A stretch of 5,076 bases of DNA from Deltaproteobacteria bacterium. Its GTDB lineage: Bacteria; Desulfobacterota; Desulfobacteria; Desulfobacterales; B30-G6. Below, piece after piece: positions 1 through 5,059 of the stretch; position 1 is the first letter of the stretch; each line of letters starts with the position of its first letter. The notes below the pieces were generated by a model, which was not told the origin of the DNA, did not search any database, and saw nothing but the letters and a program-made list of their open reading frames with translations. The stretch spans positions 1 through 5,076 of the forward strand of contig QMMS01000339.1 in NCBI GenBank assembly GCA_003647375.1. The letters run 5' to 3'. The position numbers and the translations under genes were made by a program.

Positions 1-225
1 AGGTGCTTCAGACCCGAGGAAAAAACGCAATTCATCACATACCCGGCGTCCGTCTTTGGAAGACGATACGACCACCACCATGGGTTCATGAAAACGCATG
101 TAAAGCTTCGAAATCAGGTATGCCTTATCCGTCTTTTGGAGGCCGATGCAATCGATCCCCTCACTACGGCCGGGTATGGATGCAACTAATTGCGCCAGGT
201 AAGTTTTCTCTTGATTTTGAACCAT
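1..225 (-). CDS. mfd: Transcription-repair coupling factor Mfd, N-terminal fragment (runs off left edge)
   Basis: Read on the minus strand from the ATG at 225-223, the frame stays open for 75 codons to base 1, so only the N-terminus is present. The stretch around residues 33-71 (KAYLISKLYMRF, then MVVVVSSSKDGRRVCDELRFFLG) has the pattern of the start of Mfd and of the related UvrB-like domain 1: a helix preceded by a 'gluG/S-KAYL' type turn, a run of valines forming a beta strand, and the D-E-L-RFFL segment. Mfd is a cytoplasmic ATP-driven translocase that removes RNA polymerase stalled at DNA lesions and recruits UvrA; its helicase motifs would lie beyond the window. No clear Shine-Dalgarno sequence precedes the ATG. 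It is divergent from the tRNA-Thr gene, 36 bp away. The identification rests on recalled family pattern in a short fragment; UvrB is the main alternative but normally begins differently. Confidence 0.72.
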   Translation of the reverse strand, partial: MVQNQEKTYLAQLVASIPGRSEGIDCIGLQKTDKAYLISKLYMRFHEPMVVVVSSSKDGRRVCDELRFFLGSEAP

Positions 226-261
226 AAACGAAGTAGTGCACTCTATCTTTACAGGTCGATA

Positions 262-337
262 GCCGACGTAGCTCAGCTGGTAGAGCAGCTGATTCGTAAT
301 CAGCAGGTCCGCGGTTCGAGTCCGCGCGTCGGCTCCA
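262..337 (+). tRNA. tRNA-Thr (anticodon CGT)
   Basis: A complete cloverleaf can be drawn. The acceptor stem GCCGACG (262-268) pairs perfectly with CGTCGGC (327-333). The D arm is GCTC/GAGC, and the anticodon stem GCTGA/TCAGC (288-292 and 300-304) closes a seven-base loop TTCGTAA with anticodon CGT at 295-297, which reads the Thr codon ACG. The T arm is CGCGG/CCGCG around TTCGAGT. The discriminator base is T334 and CCA is encoded at 335-337. It stands alone, with no second tRNA next to it, and no T-rich terminator hairpin follows directly. No clear promoter is visible in the 36 bp separating it from the divergent mfd start, so its promoter probably overlaps the mfd 5' end. Confidence 0.97.
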
Positions 338-374
338 TACTATATTATATTAATTTCAGACAGTTATACCGTTC

Positions 375-401
375 TTGATTTCACTTGCGCTGTACTATAT
401 G
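375..401 (+). promoter_or_regulatory. Weak candidate sigma-70 promoter for the NlpC/P60 gene
   Basis: TTGATT (375-380) and TATATG (396-401) are separated by 15 bp, which is shorter than the preferred 17 bp. It sits about 40 bp ahead of the TTG start. This is a pattern match only in an AT-rich spacer; the gene could also be read through from the tRNA promoter. Confidence 0.2.
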
Positions 402-439
402 CCCTGGATCGGGTAAAATCAACCCAAAGCATCATTTCC

Positions 440-970
440 TTGGAATCATTTTACAAAATTATACGCCTCATCACCCTGATGTCCAGCATCGGGTGTTGCT
501 TTTTCTATGGCTGCGCCCCTGTGCAGCCGCTGACAGCACTATCTGCTCGCACAAAACCTGATGCAGCATTCGTCGACCCGGCCGATTTCCACAAGATCCG
601 CGCTTTGTTATACCAACAAGTTGAAGTATGGAAAGGAGTTCCCTATCGTCTGGGCGGACTCTCAAAAAAGGGTATTGACTGCTCCGGATTTGTCTACATG
701 ACCTATCTGAACCAATTTAACATCAGGCTGCCGCGAAGCACGTACCAGCAATCCCAGATCGGTGACCACGTGTTTCAACATGACCTCAGCGCCGGTGACC
801 TCGTTTTTTTCCGAATAGGGTATTCCACCAGGCACGTCGGCATTTATCTCGAAAACGGTCTGTTTGCGCATGCATCCAAGAGCCGCGGCGTGATGGTCTC
901 CCGCCTGCAAGATGCCTACTGGTCAAAACGTTACTGGAAGGCCAAACGTATTAAAATTGACAGGCTCTAG
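440..970 (+). CDS. NlpC/P60 family lipoprotein, MepS (Spr)-like peptidoglycan endopeptidase
   Basis: This 176-residue protein is a probable outer-membrane lipoprotein that cuts peptide bonds in the periplasmic peptidoglycan. The N-terminus has basic residues (K6, R9), a hydrophobic run and a lipobox-like FYGC with the lipidated cysteine at about residue 25; the -3 residue (F) is atypical. The NlpC/P60 domain spans about residues 55-172 and contains YRLGG, the nucleophile motif IDCSGFV (C81), GDLVFF, RHVGIYL (H132) and FAHAS (H144). The Cys-to-His distances of 51 and 12 residues equal those of E. coli MepS (C68, H119, H131), and LPRSTYQQ also matches that protein, so DD-endopeptidase activity is likely. 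The TTG start at 440 is chosen because it supplies the charged n-region; an in-frame ATG at 479 would leave a signal without basic residues. Neither start has a good Shine-Dalgarno sequence. The hybrid kinase gene follows after 21 bp and may be cotranscribed. Confidence 0.9.
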   Translation: MESFYKIIRLITLMSSIGCCFFYGCAPVQPLTALSARTKPDAAFVDPADFHKIRALLYQQVEVWKGVPYRLGGLSKKGIDCSGFVYMTYLNQFNIRLPRSTYQQSQIGDHVFQHDLSAGDLVFFRIGYSTRHVGIYLENGLFAHASKSRGVMVSRLQDAYWSKRYWKAKRIKIDRL

Positions 971-990
971 CTTTTAAGCTACTTTTAGCT
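971..990 (+). repeat. Imperfect 10-bp tandem duplication between the lipoprotein and kinase genes
   Basis: CTTTTAAGCT (971-980) is followed directly by ACTTTTAGCT (981-990). The two units fill nearly the whole 21-bp gap and leave no Shine-Dalgarno sequence for the kinase ATG at 992. The AAGCTA/TAGCTT core resembles the repeat region at 4070-4140. Confidence 0.4.
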
Positions 991-991
991 T

Positions 992-2914
992 ATGAAAAAG
1001 AAAATACTGATCGTTGACGACAACCGACTTCTGCGAAAGTTCCTGTCAACCCATCTGGAAAAAGAAGGCCACTATGTCCAAACAGCGGAAGATGGCTTTG
1101 CCGCCCTGGAACTCCTCTCCACATTTACACCCGACATCATGTTTGTCGACCTTTTCATGCCCAAAATCGACGGCGAACGCCTGTGCCAGATCGTACGATC
1201 CAGAAAAGTGTTGGCGGACTGCTACATCGTCATTCTGTCTGCCGGCATTGCGGAAACAGGTAAAGATTACACCCAAATTGGCGCTAATGCCTGTATTGCC
1301 AAAGGCTCATTCAGCAGCATGGCAAAAAATGTTCTCATTGCGGTTCAGGATTCCGACACACCCACCAAAGAACAAACGCAAAAACCGATTATTGGGCTGG
1401 ACGCCGTATACTCCCGGCAGTTGACCAAGGAGCTGATTTCCAAAAATCGCCATCTGGAAACAATTCTTGAAAGTATGACGGAAGGGTTTCTGGAAGTATT
1501 TTCCGAACGGGTTGTGTTTGCAAACAAAGCTGCCGTCGATATGCTGAACACAAACATGGAGGCTTTGTTATACGCCTACCCACCCGATCTCTTTAAAGGT
1601 AGAGCTCGAAAGCATATTGAGGCCTTGATTTCAGCTGAAAAGCCCCCGACATCGAATCAGAATGCTACCTTCGATGCAAACAACCGCAAAATTTCAATTA
1701 GAAGTTATCCGGTTGAGGGGGAATCGGACACCACCATTATCATTCTCTCCGATATCACCGAGCAGAAAAAACTCGAAGAAAAACTCCAACAGGCAAAAAA
1801 GATGGAAGCCATCGGAACCCTCGCGGGAGGTGTCGCCCATGACTTTAACAATCTGCTGATGGGCATCCAGGGAAATATCTCCCTCATGCTCCTGGACACA
1901 GGGGAAGAGGCCCTCCATTTTGAAGAGATCAAAAGCATTGAAAGATGCGTTGAAAGTGCGGCAAATCTTACCAAGCAACTTCTGGGGTTTGCCAGGGGCG
2001 GAAAATATGTCATCAAGGCCACCAGTTTGAATGATCTTATTGAGAAACTGACCGGGATGTTCCAGCGAACCCATAAAAATATTGCCTTTCACGAAGCCTA
2101 CCAACCGGGCCTGTGGGCCGTGGAGGTCGATCAGGGACAGATTGAACAGGTGATGCTTAATCTCTACCTCAATGCTTGTCAGGCCACCCTTGAAAAAGGT
2201 GACATCACTGTTAAGACCGAAAACGTATTCCTCGATAAAAACGTTGCAAGATCATTCGATCTCGAGTCCGGAAAATTTGTCAAAATATCCGTCATCGATA
2301 CCGGTGTCGGTATGAATACCGAGGTCCGGCAAAGAATCTTTGAGCCCTTCTTCACTACCAAAGAGGTCGGCAAAGGCTCTGGAATGGGCCTGGCCTCCGC
2401 CTTTGGCATTATCAAAAACCACAACGGCATCATCTATTGCCAAAGCGAAAAAGGTAAAGGAAGTACCTTCAGCATTTATCTGCCTGTCTCTTTTTTCTCG
2501 GTCTTGGAGGATAGTGAAGAAAATATTGTCCTCTTGAAGGGTTCTGAAACCATACTACTCGTCGATGATGAAAGCATCATACTCGAGATAGGCCGGCGGC
2601 TGTTGAAAGAACTCGGCTACAGGGTTTTCATTGCCAGAAACGGAAAATCTGCCGTGAAGATCTTTTCGGCCTGCCATGATGATATCGATCTCGTTATACT
2701 GGACATTGTCATGCCCGAAGTGGACGGGAAAGAGGTCTATGCCAAGATGAAAAAAATTAAATCCGATCTTCATGTTCTGCTGGCAAGCGGCTACAGCATC
2801 GATTGGGAGGCACGCAAAATGATCGAGGATGGATGTCATGGTTTTATTCAAAAACCATTTAAATTCCATGAACTGTCCGGAAAGATTCGAAAAATACTGG
2901 AGGGTTCGCGGTAA
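992..2914 (+). CDS. Soluble hybrid sensor histidine kinase, REC-PAS-HisKA-HATPase-REC
   Basis: This 640-residue signalling protein has five recognisable parts. The first receiver (about 3-118) has acidic residues D9/D10, phospho-acceptor D53 in FVDLFMP, S83 and K104, the last followed by G rather than the usual P. A PAS-like sensor segment (about 152-256) ends in ITEQKKLEE, a typical PAS-to-kinase linker. The HisKA dimerisation domain carries the H box GGVAHDFNNLL with phospho-accepting H283. The HATPase domain has an N box around N390-N394, the G1 box DTGVGM (436-441), the F box FEPFFTTK (450-457) and the G2 box GKGSGMGLA (460-468). The C-terminal receiver (about 519-637) has D525/D526, phospho-acceptor D571 in ILDIVMPEVDG and K621-P622. 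No transmembrane segment is visible, so it should be cytoplasmic and probably takes a phosphoryl or PAS-borne signal from another protein. There is no DNA-binding or enzymatic output domain, so a separate Hpt or regulator partner is implied but is not in the window. The signal and target cannot be told from the sequence. Confidence 0.95.
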   Translation: MKKKILIVDDNRLLRKFLSTHLEKEGHYVQTAEDGFAALELLSTFTPDIMFVDLFMPKIDGERLCQIVRSRKVLADCYIVILSAGIAETGKDYTQIGANACIAKGSFSSMAKNVLIAVQDSDTPTKEQTQKPIIGLDAVYSRQLTKELISKNRHLETILESMTEGFLEVFSERVVFANKAAVDMLNTNMEALLYAYPPDLFKGRARKHIEALISAEKPPTSNQNATFDANNRKISIRSYPVEGESDTTIIILSDITEQKKLEEKLQQAKKMEAIGTLAGGVAHDFNNLLMGIQGNISLMLLDTGEEALHFEEIKSIERCVESAANLTKQLLGFARGGKYVIKATSLNDLIEKLTGMFQRTHKNIAFHEAYQPGLWAVEVDQGQIEQVMLNLYLNACQATLEKGDITVKTENVFLDKNVARSFDLESGKFVKISVIDTGVGMNTEVRQRIFEPFFTTKEVGKGSGMGLASAFGIIKNHNGIIYCQSEKGKGSTFSIYLPVSFFSVLEDSEENIVLLKGSETILLVDDESIILEIGRRLLKELGYRVFIARNGKSAVKIFSACHDDIDLVILDIVMPEVDGKEVYAKMKKIKSDLHVLLASGYSIDWEARKMIEDGCHGFIQKPFKFHELSGKIRKILEGSR

Positions 2915-2948
2915 ACGACTACAGCTTCACCCTCGACGCCTTGGCTCT

Positions 2949-2965
2949 GAAGCCCTCCGGCTTTT
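2949..2965 (+). terminator. Weak hairpin with short T run after the hybrid kinase
   Basis: AAGCC (2950-2954) and GGCTT (2959-2963) form a GC-rich five-pair stem around a CTCC loop, extended by a possible G-T pair and followed by only four Ts that overlap the stem. It lies 35 bp after the kinase stop and before the next promoter, which fits a terminator, but the stem and T tract are both short. Confidence 0.4.
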
Positions 2966-2967
2966 GC

Positions 2968-2979
2968 AACCTTGAGGTT
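2968..2979. promoter_or_regulatory. 12-bp palindrome upstream of the small-protein/ihfA promoter
   Basis: AACCT-TG-AGGTT is a perfect dyad centred about 20 bp before the -35 box at 2994. The position would suit an activator or repressor site, but a 12-bp palindrome with five-base arms can arise by chance and no regulator is known. Confidence 0.25.
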
Positions 2980-2993
2980 AACTCAGGAACGAC

Positions 2994-3022
2994 TTGACAT
3001 CTATAAATAAAACGTATATAAT
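2994..3022 (+). promoter_or_regulatory. Consensus sigma-70 promoter (TTGACA-17-TATAAT)
   Basis: TTGACA (2994-2999) and TATAAT (3017-3022) both match the sigma-70 consensus at every base, with the optimal 17-bp spacer. Transcription would begin near 3029, giving an untranslated leader of about 54 bases before the small protein start at 3083. Such a perfect match suggests strong transcription unless a repressor acts. It is the only obvious promoter for the small gene and the IHF-like gene. Confidence 0.85.
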
Positions 3023-3032
3023 CTAAGCAGTT

Positions 3033-3055
3033 ATAAAATCGTTACACAATTTTAT
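3033..3055 (+). promoter_or_regulatory. AT-rich inverted repeat in the leader
   Basis: ATAAAAT (3033-3039) and ATTTTAT (3049-3055) are exact inverted copies around nine bases (3040-3048). The repeat begins just after the predicted transcription start. It could be an operator dyad or a weak RNA hairpin; in AT-rich DNA it may also be chance. Confidence 0.3.
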
Positions 3056-3082
3056 CTCAAAAAACCCTGCGGAGTTTAATAC

Positions 3083-3217
3083 ATGAAAGAACCCGAAGAG
3101 CTGCAGATCCAGGCAGAAATGGAAGAAATATCAAAAAATATTGACCGCATCCTCCACAAGATCGATCACCTTGACCCTGGCAAGATGGAGAATTCATCTC
3201 AGCATGAAGACGGGTAG
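3083..3217 (+). CDS. Small acidic coiled-coil protein of unknown function (44 aa)
   Basis: An ATG at 3083 is preceded by GGAG (3071-3074) at an eight-base spacing, the right place for a ribosome binding site, and the frame runs 44 codons to TAG at 3215-3217. Residues 5-31 look like one amphipathic helix: M13, I16, I20, I23, I27 and L30 occupy a perfect 3-4-3-4-3 heptad pattern, which suggests a coiled coil or helical pairing with a partner. The tail (DPGKMENSSQHEDG) is polar and probably disordered. There is no signal peptide, cysteine pair or recognised domain. The gene sits directly under the consensus promoter and ends 29 bases before the IHF-like ATG, so the two are almost certainly cotranscribed. 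I do not recognise the family. Promoter, ribosome binding site and heptads together argue for a real gene. Confidence 0.72.
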   Translation: MKEPEELQIQAEMEEISKNIDRILHKIDHLDPGKMENSSQHEDG

Positions 3218-3246
3218 TGGTCAAAATAATTGTAACAGGAGAATCT

Positions 3247-3525
3247 ATGGTATTAACCAAAAGTGATATTGCTGTAAAAATTCATGAGCTTGGTTTCACC
3301 AAGAAAACAGCCGTTGACACGGTGGAATCTCTTTTGGAAATTATTAAGCATACGCTTGCGAACGAGGAGGACATACTTGTTTCAGGGTTTGGAAAGTTCT
3401 GTGTAAAAAACAAAAGAGCCAGACGTGGAAGAAATCCGGCCACCGGATCGGACCTGACCCTCAGGGAAAGAAAAGTCGTAACTTTCAAATGCTCCGGGAA
3501 ATTACGAAACAGTATCAACATATAA
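3247..3525 (+). CDS. IHF-alpha/HU family nucleoid DNA-binding protein
   Basis: This 92-residue protein has the usual length and layout of the HU/IHF family, whose dimers bind and sharply bend DNA. MVLTKSDIAVKIHELGF starts the helical dimerisation half, SGFGKF (46-51) is the family's turn into the beta sheet, and RRGRNPATG (59-67) is the tip of the DNA-embracing arm, with P64 as the intercalating proline. The closing segment VVTFKCSGKLRNSI matches the C-terminal beta strand and helix. Overall it is closest in style to the IHF alpha subunit, but HU cannot be excluded. The ATG at 3247 is chosen because AGGAG (3237-3241) lies five bases ahead; an in-frame GTG at 3217, overlapping the stop of the small gene, would add ten residues not usual in the family. 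It is the second gene behind the consensus promoter. Confidence 0.95.
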   Translation: MVLTKSDIAVKIHELGFTKKTAVDTVESLLEIIKHTLANEEDILVSGFGKFCVKNKRARRGRNPATGSDLTLRERKVVTFKCSGKLRNSINI

Positions 3526-3532
3526 TAAGTTC

Positions 3533-3554
3533 TTCTCCCAAAAAACTGGGAGAA
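3533..3554 (+). terminator. Stem-loop immediately after the IHF-like gene
   Basis: TTCTCCCA (3533-3540) and TGGGAGAA (3547-3554) are exact inverted copies around AAAAAC, seven bases after the stop codon. No T tract follows; instead an octamer array begins at the next base. It may therefore stabilise the 3' end or pause polymerase rather than act as a classical intrinsic terminator. Confidence 0.5.
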
Positions 3555-3594
3555 AGGGTCCGAGGAATCCAGGATTCAAGGGTTCAAGGGTTTG
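3555..3594 (+). repeat. Five tandem 8-bp repeats, left arm of an inverted pair (consensus AGGRTYCA)
   Basis: Five octamers run without a gap at 3555, 3563, 3571, 3579 and 3587, beginning AGGGTCCG, with AGGATTCA and AGGGTTCA as central units and a diverged last copy AGGGTTTG. The 8-bp register is exact. The same unit recurs in the opposite orientation at 3784-3815. Confidence 0.8.
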
Positions 3595-3783
3595 GTATTA
3601 TATGTTTTAAACACCGCTTTAGGTATGCTCTCGACTTCTGCGAAATTATCTCCCAATCATTAAGAACACGTCAGCAACTTTCTTCTTACATAAAAAATGT
3701 TTGGGCACGTTTGATACATTCCGCCAAAGATTTTTAACGCATTGCCAAACGGTTAGCCATCTATCATTTTTGGACATCTCACT

Positions 3784-3815
3784 CGGACCCTGGAATCCTC
3801 GACCCCTTGGACCCT
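3784..3815 (-). repeat. Four tandem 8-bp repeats, right arm of the inverted pair
   Basis: Read on the minus strand from 3815, the units are AGGGTCCA, AGGGGTCG, AGGATTCC and AGGGTCCG, contiguous in an exact 8-bp register. The last unit is identical to the first unit of the left array at 3555-3562. Confidence 0.8.
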
Positions 3816-3819
3816 ATTG

Positions 3820-4022
3820 TTACCCCCTCATTTTCTTACGCAACACATACGGCAAAATACCACCGTTTTCAAAATAGGCACCACGCCTGTATCGAGTCTC
3901 GAGGTCGCATCAAACGCTGTTTCCTTTCCGTCCCTGCCGATGACCTTCACTTGCAATTGTTTCTGGAGCGGGCTGAACCGCAATAGCGAGCGCATTTCCC
4001 GTAGCTTGTCGAAGATCCCGGT
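3820..4022 (-). pseudogene. Frameshifted C-terminal remnant resembling AcnA-type aconitate hydratase
   Basis: On the minus strand, one frame (4022 down to about 3880) reads LQVKVIGRDGKETAFDATS followed by RLDTGVV. A second frame, offset by one base, reads YFENGGILPYVLRKKMRG and stops at TAA 3822-3820. Joined near 3879 the two give the pattern that ends AcnA-type aconitases: a beta strand with D-G-K/S, then R-hydrophobic-D-T, then Y-[YF]-x-N/H-GGIL-x-YVLR. The join requires a single base loss (or two gained). Upstream, the first frame meets a TAA at 4025-4023, and the segment before residue LQVKV is not recognisable, so about 55-60 residues survive of a protein of some 900. No ribosome binding site or start is credible. 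It is called from recalled family motifs; a swivel-domain relative is the main alternative. The plus-strand frame at 3817-4050 is its shadow. Confidence 0.6.
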
Positions 4023-4031
4023 TTATCGGGG
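4016..4031. repeat. Small REP-like hairpin
   Basis: CCCG (4017-4020) and CGGG (4027-4030) pair around GTTTAT, with a possible T-G closing pair. It sits where the aconitase-like similarity is lost and is followed by an AT-rich stretch, so it may mark an insertion or deletion junction. The stem is short and could be chance. Confidence 0.25.
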
Positions 4032-4068
4032 CTGCGAGGTTCTTCAATAAAAAATTGATTATCATGAA

Positions 4069-4140
4069 ATTTTAAGCTAAGCAGTAAACAAAATAGCTGT
4101 AAGCGATAGGCTGCTTACGGCTTATTACTTAAAGCTAATA
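4069..4140. repeat. Degenerate AAGCTAA/TAGGCTG repeat region with 10-bp stem-loop
   Basis: Related words recur in this stretch: TTTAAGCTAAGC (from 4071), TAGCTGTAAGC (from 4094), ATAGGCTGCTTA (from 4106) and TTAAAGCTAATAG (from 4129). AGCTGTAAGC (4095-4104) pairs with GCTTACGGCT (4113-4122) over ten positions including one G-T pair, with loop GATAGGCT. It ends directly at the start of the next gene, leaving no Shine-Dalgarno sequence there, and resembles the array after that gene at 5021-5076. Confidence 0.5.
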
Positions 4141-4146
4141 GTGACC

Positions 4147-5019
4147 ATGCATTGGACTGAACCGAAAAATTTATCTGAATGGACCCAAAGACTCTTCTCA
4201 GCCAGAACACTGATGATGAGTATGCTGGTGCTCGTGCTCGTCATTTCAGAACTCCGTTTTGACTGGATGGAGCAGACGCTGGGGTCCTTTCTCGTCTCCA
4301 CAAATGCCACCCGTCCCGAATCGGGCGCTATCTGGGAAATAGGAAAACAGACCCGAACAGCCCACCAGGCCATTGAAAAGATCGTCACCGACCGCCGCTC
4401 CTCTTACCGGGAAGCGGAAAGTGCCACGAGTTTTAAACAGATAGCAGCAACCATTCAGCCGGAGGAATGGCTCTTGGTACCGCCCGATCTATTTCGCAAA
4501 CTCTACCTGGAGTTGCCACCTGAAGTGTCTAAAGAGATTATCCCGTCTTTTGAGCTTCTCGAACTGATCAACAACCGGGAATGGGAACGAACCTATTTTG
4601 AAAAGGATGGGGACGGTCTGAATATTTATATGTTAGACAAGGACAATCGTGTTCTGAAACGCCTGCCGATTTCCCCGGATCTTCTCTACATGATGGCCTA
4701 CAGTGATGTGGCATTCGGCGAAAGACTGGAAAATTTTCCCATCTTTGAAAGCCGCATATATCCTGGCAAGCTCTTTTTCCATGTCCTGAAAAACGTGATG
4801 CCGGAGGTTAGAGACGGGGTGATTCGTCGGCCCGAGCACCTCCTCCGCGTACCCGGAAATATTGTCAGGGTGGGCATTTCAGACGAGGCCATATCCGGAT
4901 TTATCCAGATCGGATTTGAAATCGATTCGGGTGCCCAGCAAATGGTCATACTGCTGAGGGGACATGAATGGGCGGTCTGGCGGATGCGTTCATTGCTGGA
5001 AAGTGAGAAGCAGCCATAA
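4147..5019 (+). CDS. Membrane-anchored protein of unknown function (290 aa)
   Basis: I do not recognise this family. Residues 1-22 are polar with basic R17 and R22, followed by one hydrophobic segment (about residues 22-36, LMMSMLVLVLVISEL), then about 250 mostly soluble residues. The charge pattern suggests the N-terminus stays in the cytoplasm and the bulk faces the periplasm. The soluble part is rich in charged and aromatic residues (for example EEWLLVPPDLFRKLYLELPP and RLPISPDLLYMM), with no metal, nucleotide or protease motif that I can identify. Codon use is ordinary and the frame is long and uninterrupted, so it is a real gene. ATG at 4147 is preferred over the in-frame GTG at 4141; neither has a Shine-Dalgarno sequence. 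It is isolated between two octamer-type repeat regions and has no operon partner in view. Confidence 0.85.
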   Translation: MHWTEPKNLSEWTQRLFSARTLMMSMLVLVLVISELRFDWMEQTLGSFLVSTNATRPESGAIWEIGKQTRTAHQAIEKIVTDRRSSYREAESATSFKQIAATIQPEEWLLVPPDLFRKLYLELPPEVSKEIIPSFELLELINNREWERTYFEKDGDGLNIYMLDKDNRVLKRLPISPDLLYMMAYSDVAFGERLENFPIFESRIYPGKLFFHVLKNVMPEVRDGVIRRPEHLLRVPGNIVRVGISDEAISGFIQIGFEIDSGAQQMVILLRGHEWAVWRMRSLLESEKQP

Positions 5020-5020
5020 A

Positions 5021-5059
5021 TAGGCTGTAGACTGTTAGGCTGTTAGGCTATTAGCTGCT
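5021..5059 (+). repeat. Tandem TAGGCTGT octamer array
   Basis: TAGGCTGT at 5021 and 5036, TAGGCTAT at 5044 and TAGCTGCT at 5052 lie in near 8-bp register; the second unit (TAGACTGT, 5028-5035) shares its first base with the unit before. It begins one base after the stop codon of the preceding gene. Confidence 0.7.

Larger units (their letters stand above)
3555..3815. repeat. 261-bp non-coding element bounded by inverted octamer arrays
   Basis: The two octamer arrays form imperfect terminal inverted repeats of about 32 bp around 189 bp (3595-3783) of low-GC sequence. Unit by unit the arms agree at 7/8 for the first and third pairs and less for the others. The interior holds no convincing gene: the plus-strand frame crossing it (to 3737) starts inside the IHF-like gene and translates the repeat itself. 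No transposase and no clear target duplication are visible. A MITE-like element or a structured RNA-type repeat is possible; this is inference. Confidence 0.45.

Noticed and set aside
3..227. Plus-strand open frame of 74 codons at the left edge
   Set aside because: It is the antisense shadow of the mfd-like fragment, and its translation is rich in H, P, R and C without any domain.
262..337. tRNA-Thr as an integration (att) site
   Set aside because: No duplicate of the tRNA 3' end and no integrase gene are visible in the window.
190..378. Plus-strand frame of 62 codons
   Set aside because: It runs straight through the tRNA-Thr gene (the VAQLVEQLIRNQQVRGSSPR string is the common mistranslation of a tRNA).
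1014..1424. Plus-strand alternative frame of 136 codons within the kinase
   Set aside because: It overlaps the first receiver domain in another frame and shows low-complexity P/S/T-rich composition with no motif.
1694..2104. Minus-strand frame of 136 codons within the kinase
   Set aside because: The plus strand encodes conserved PAS and HisKA residues across the same bases.
3489..3737. Plus-strand frame of 82 codons after the IHF-like gene
   Set aside because: It starts inside the IHF-like coding region, passes through the stem-loop and translates the octamer array; no ribosome binding site and no recognisable domain. I considered a four-helix-bundle (S23-like) protein but the pattern does not fit.
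3555..3815. CRISPR-like array
   Set aside because: The units are 8 bp, contiguous and degenerate, with no 25-40-bp repeats separated by unique spacers and no cas genes.
3817..4050. Plus-strand frame of 77 codons
   Set aside because: It lies opposite the aconitase-like remnant, whose minus-strand translation has recognisable motifs, so this frame is its shadow.
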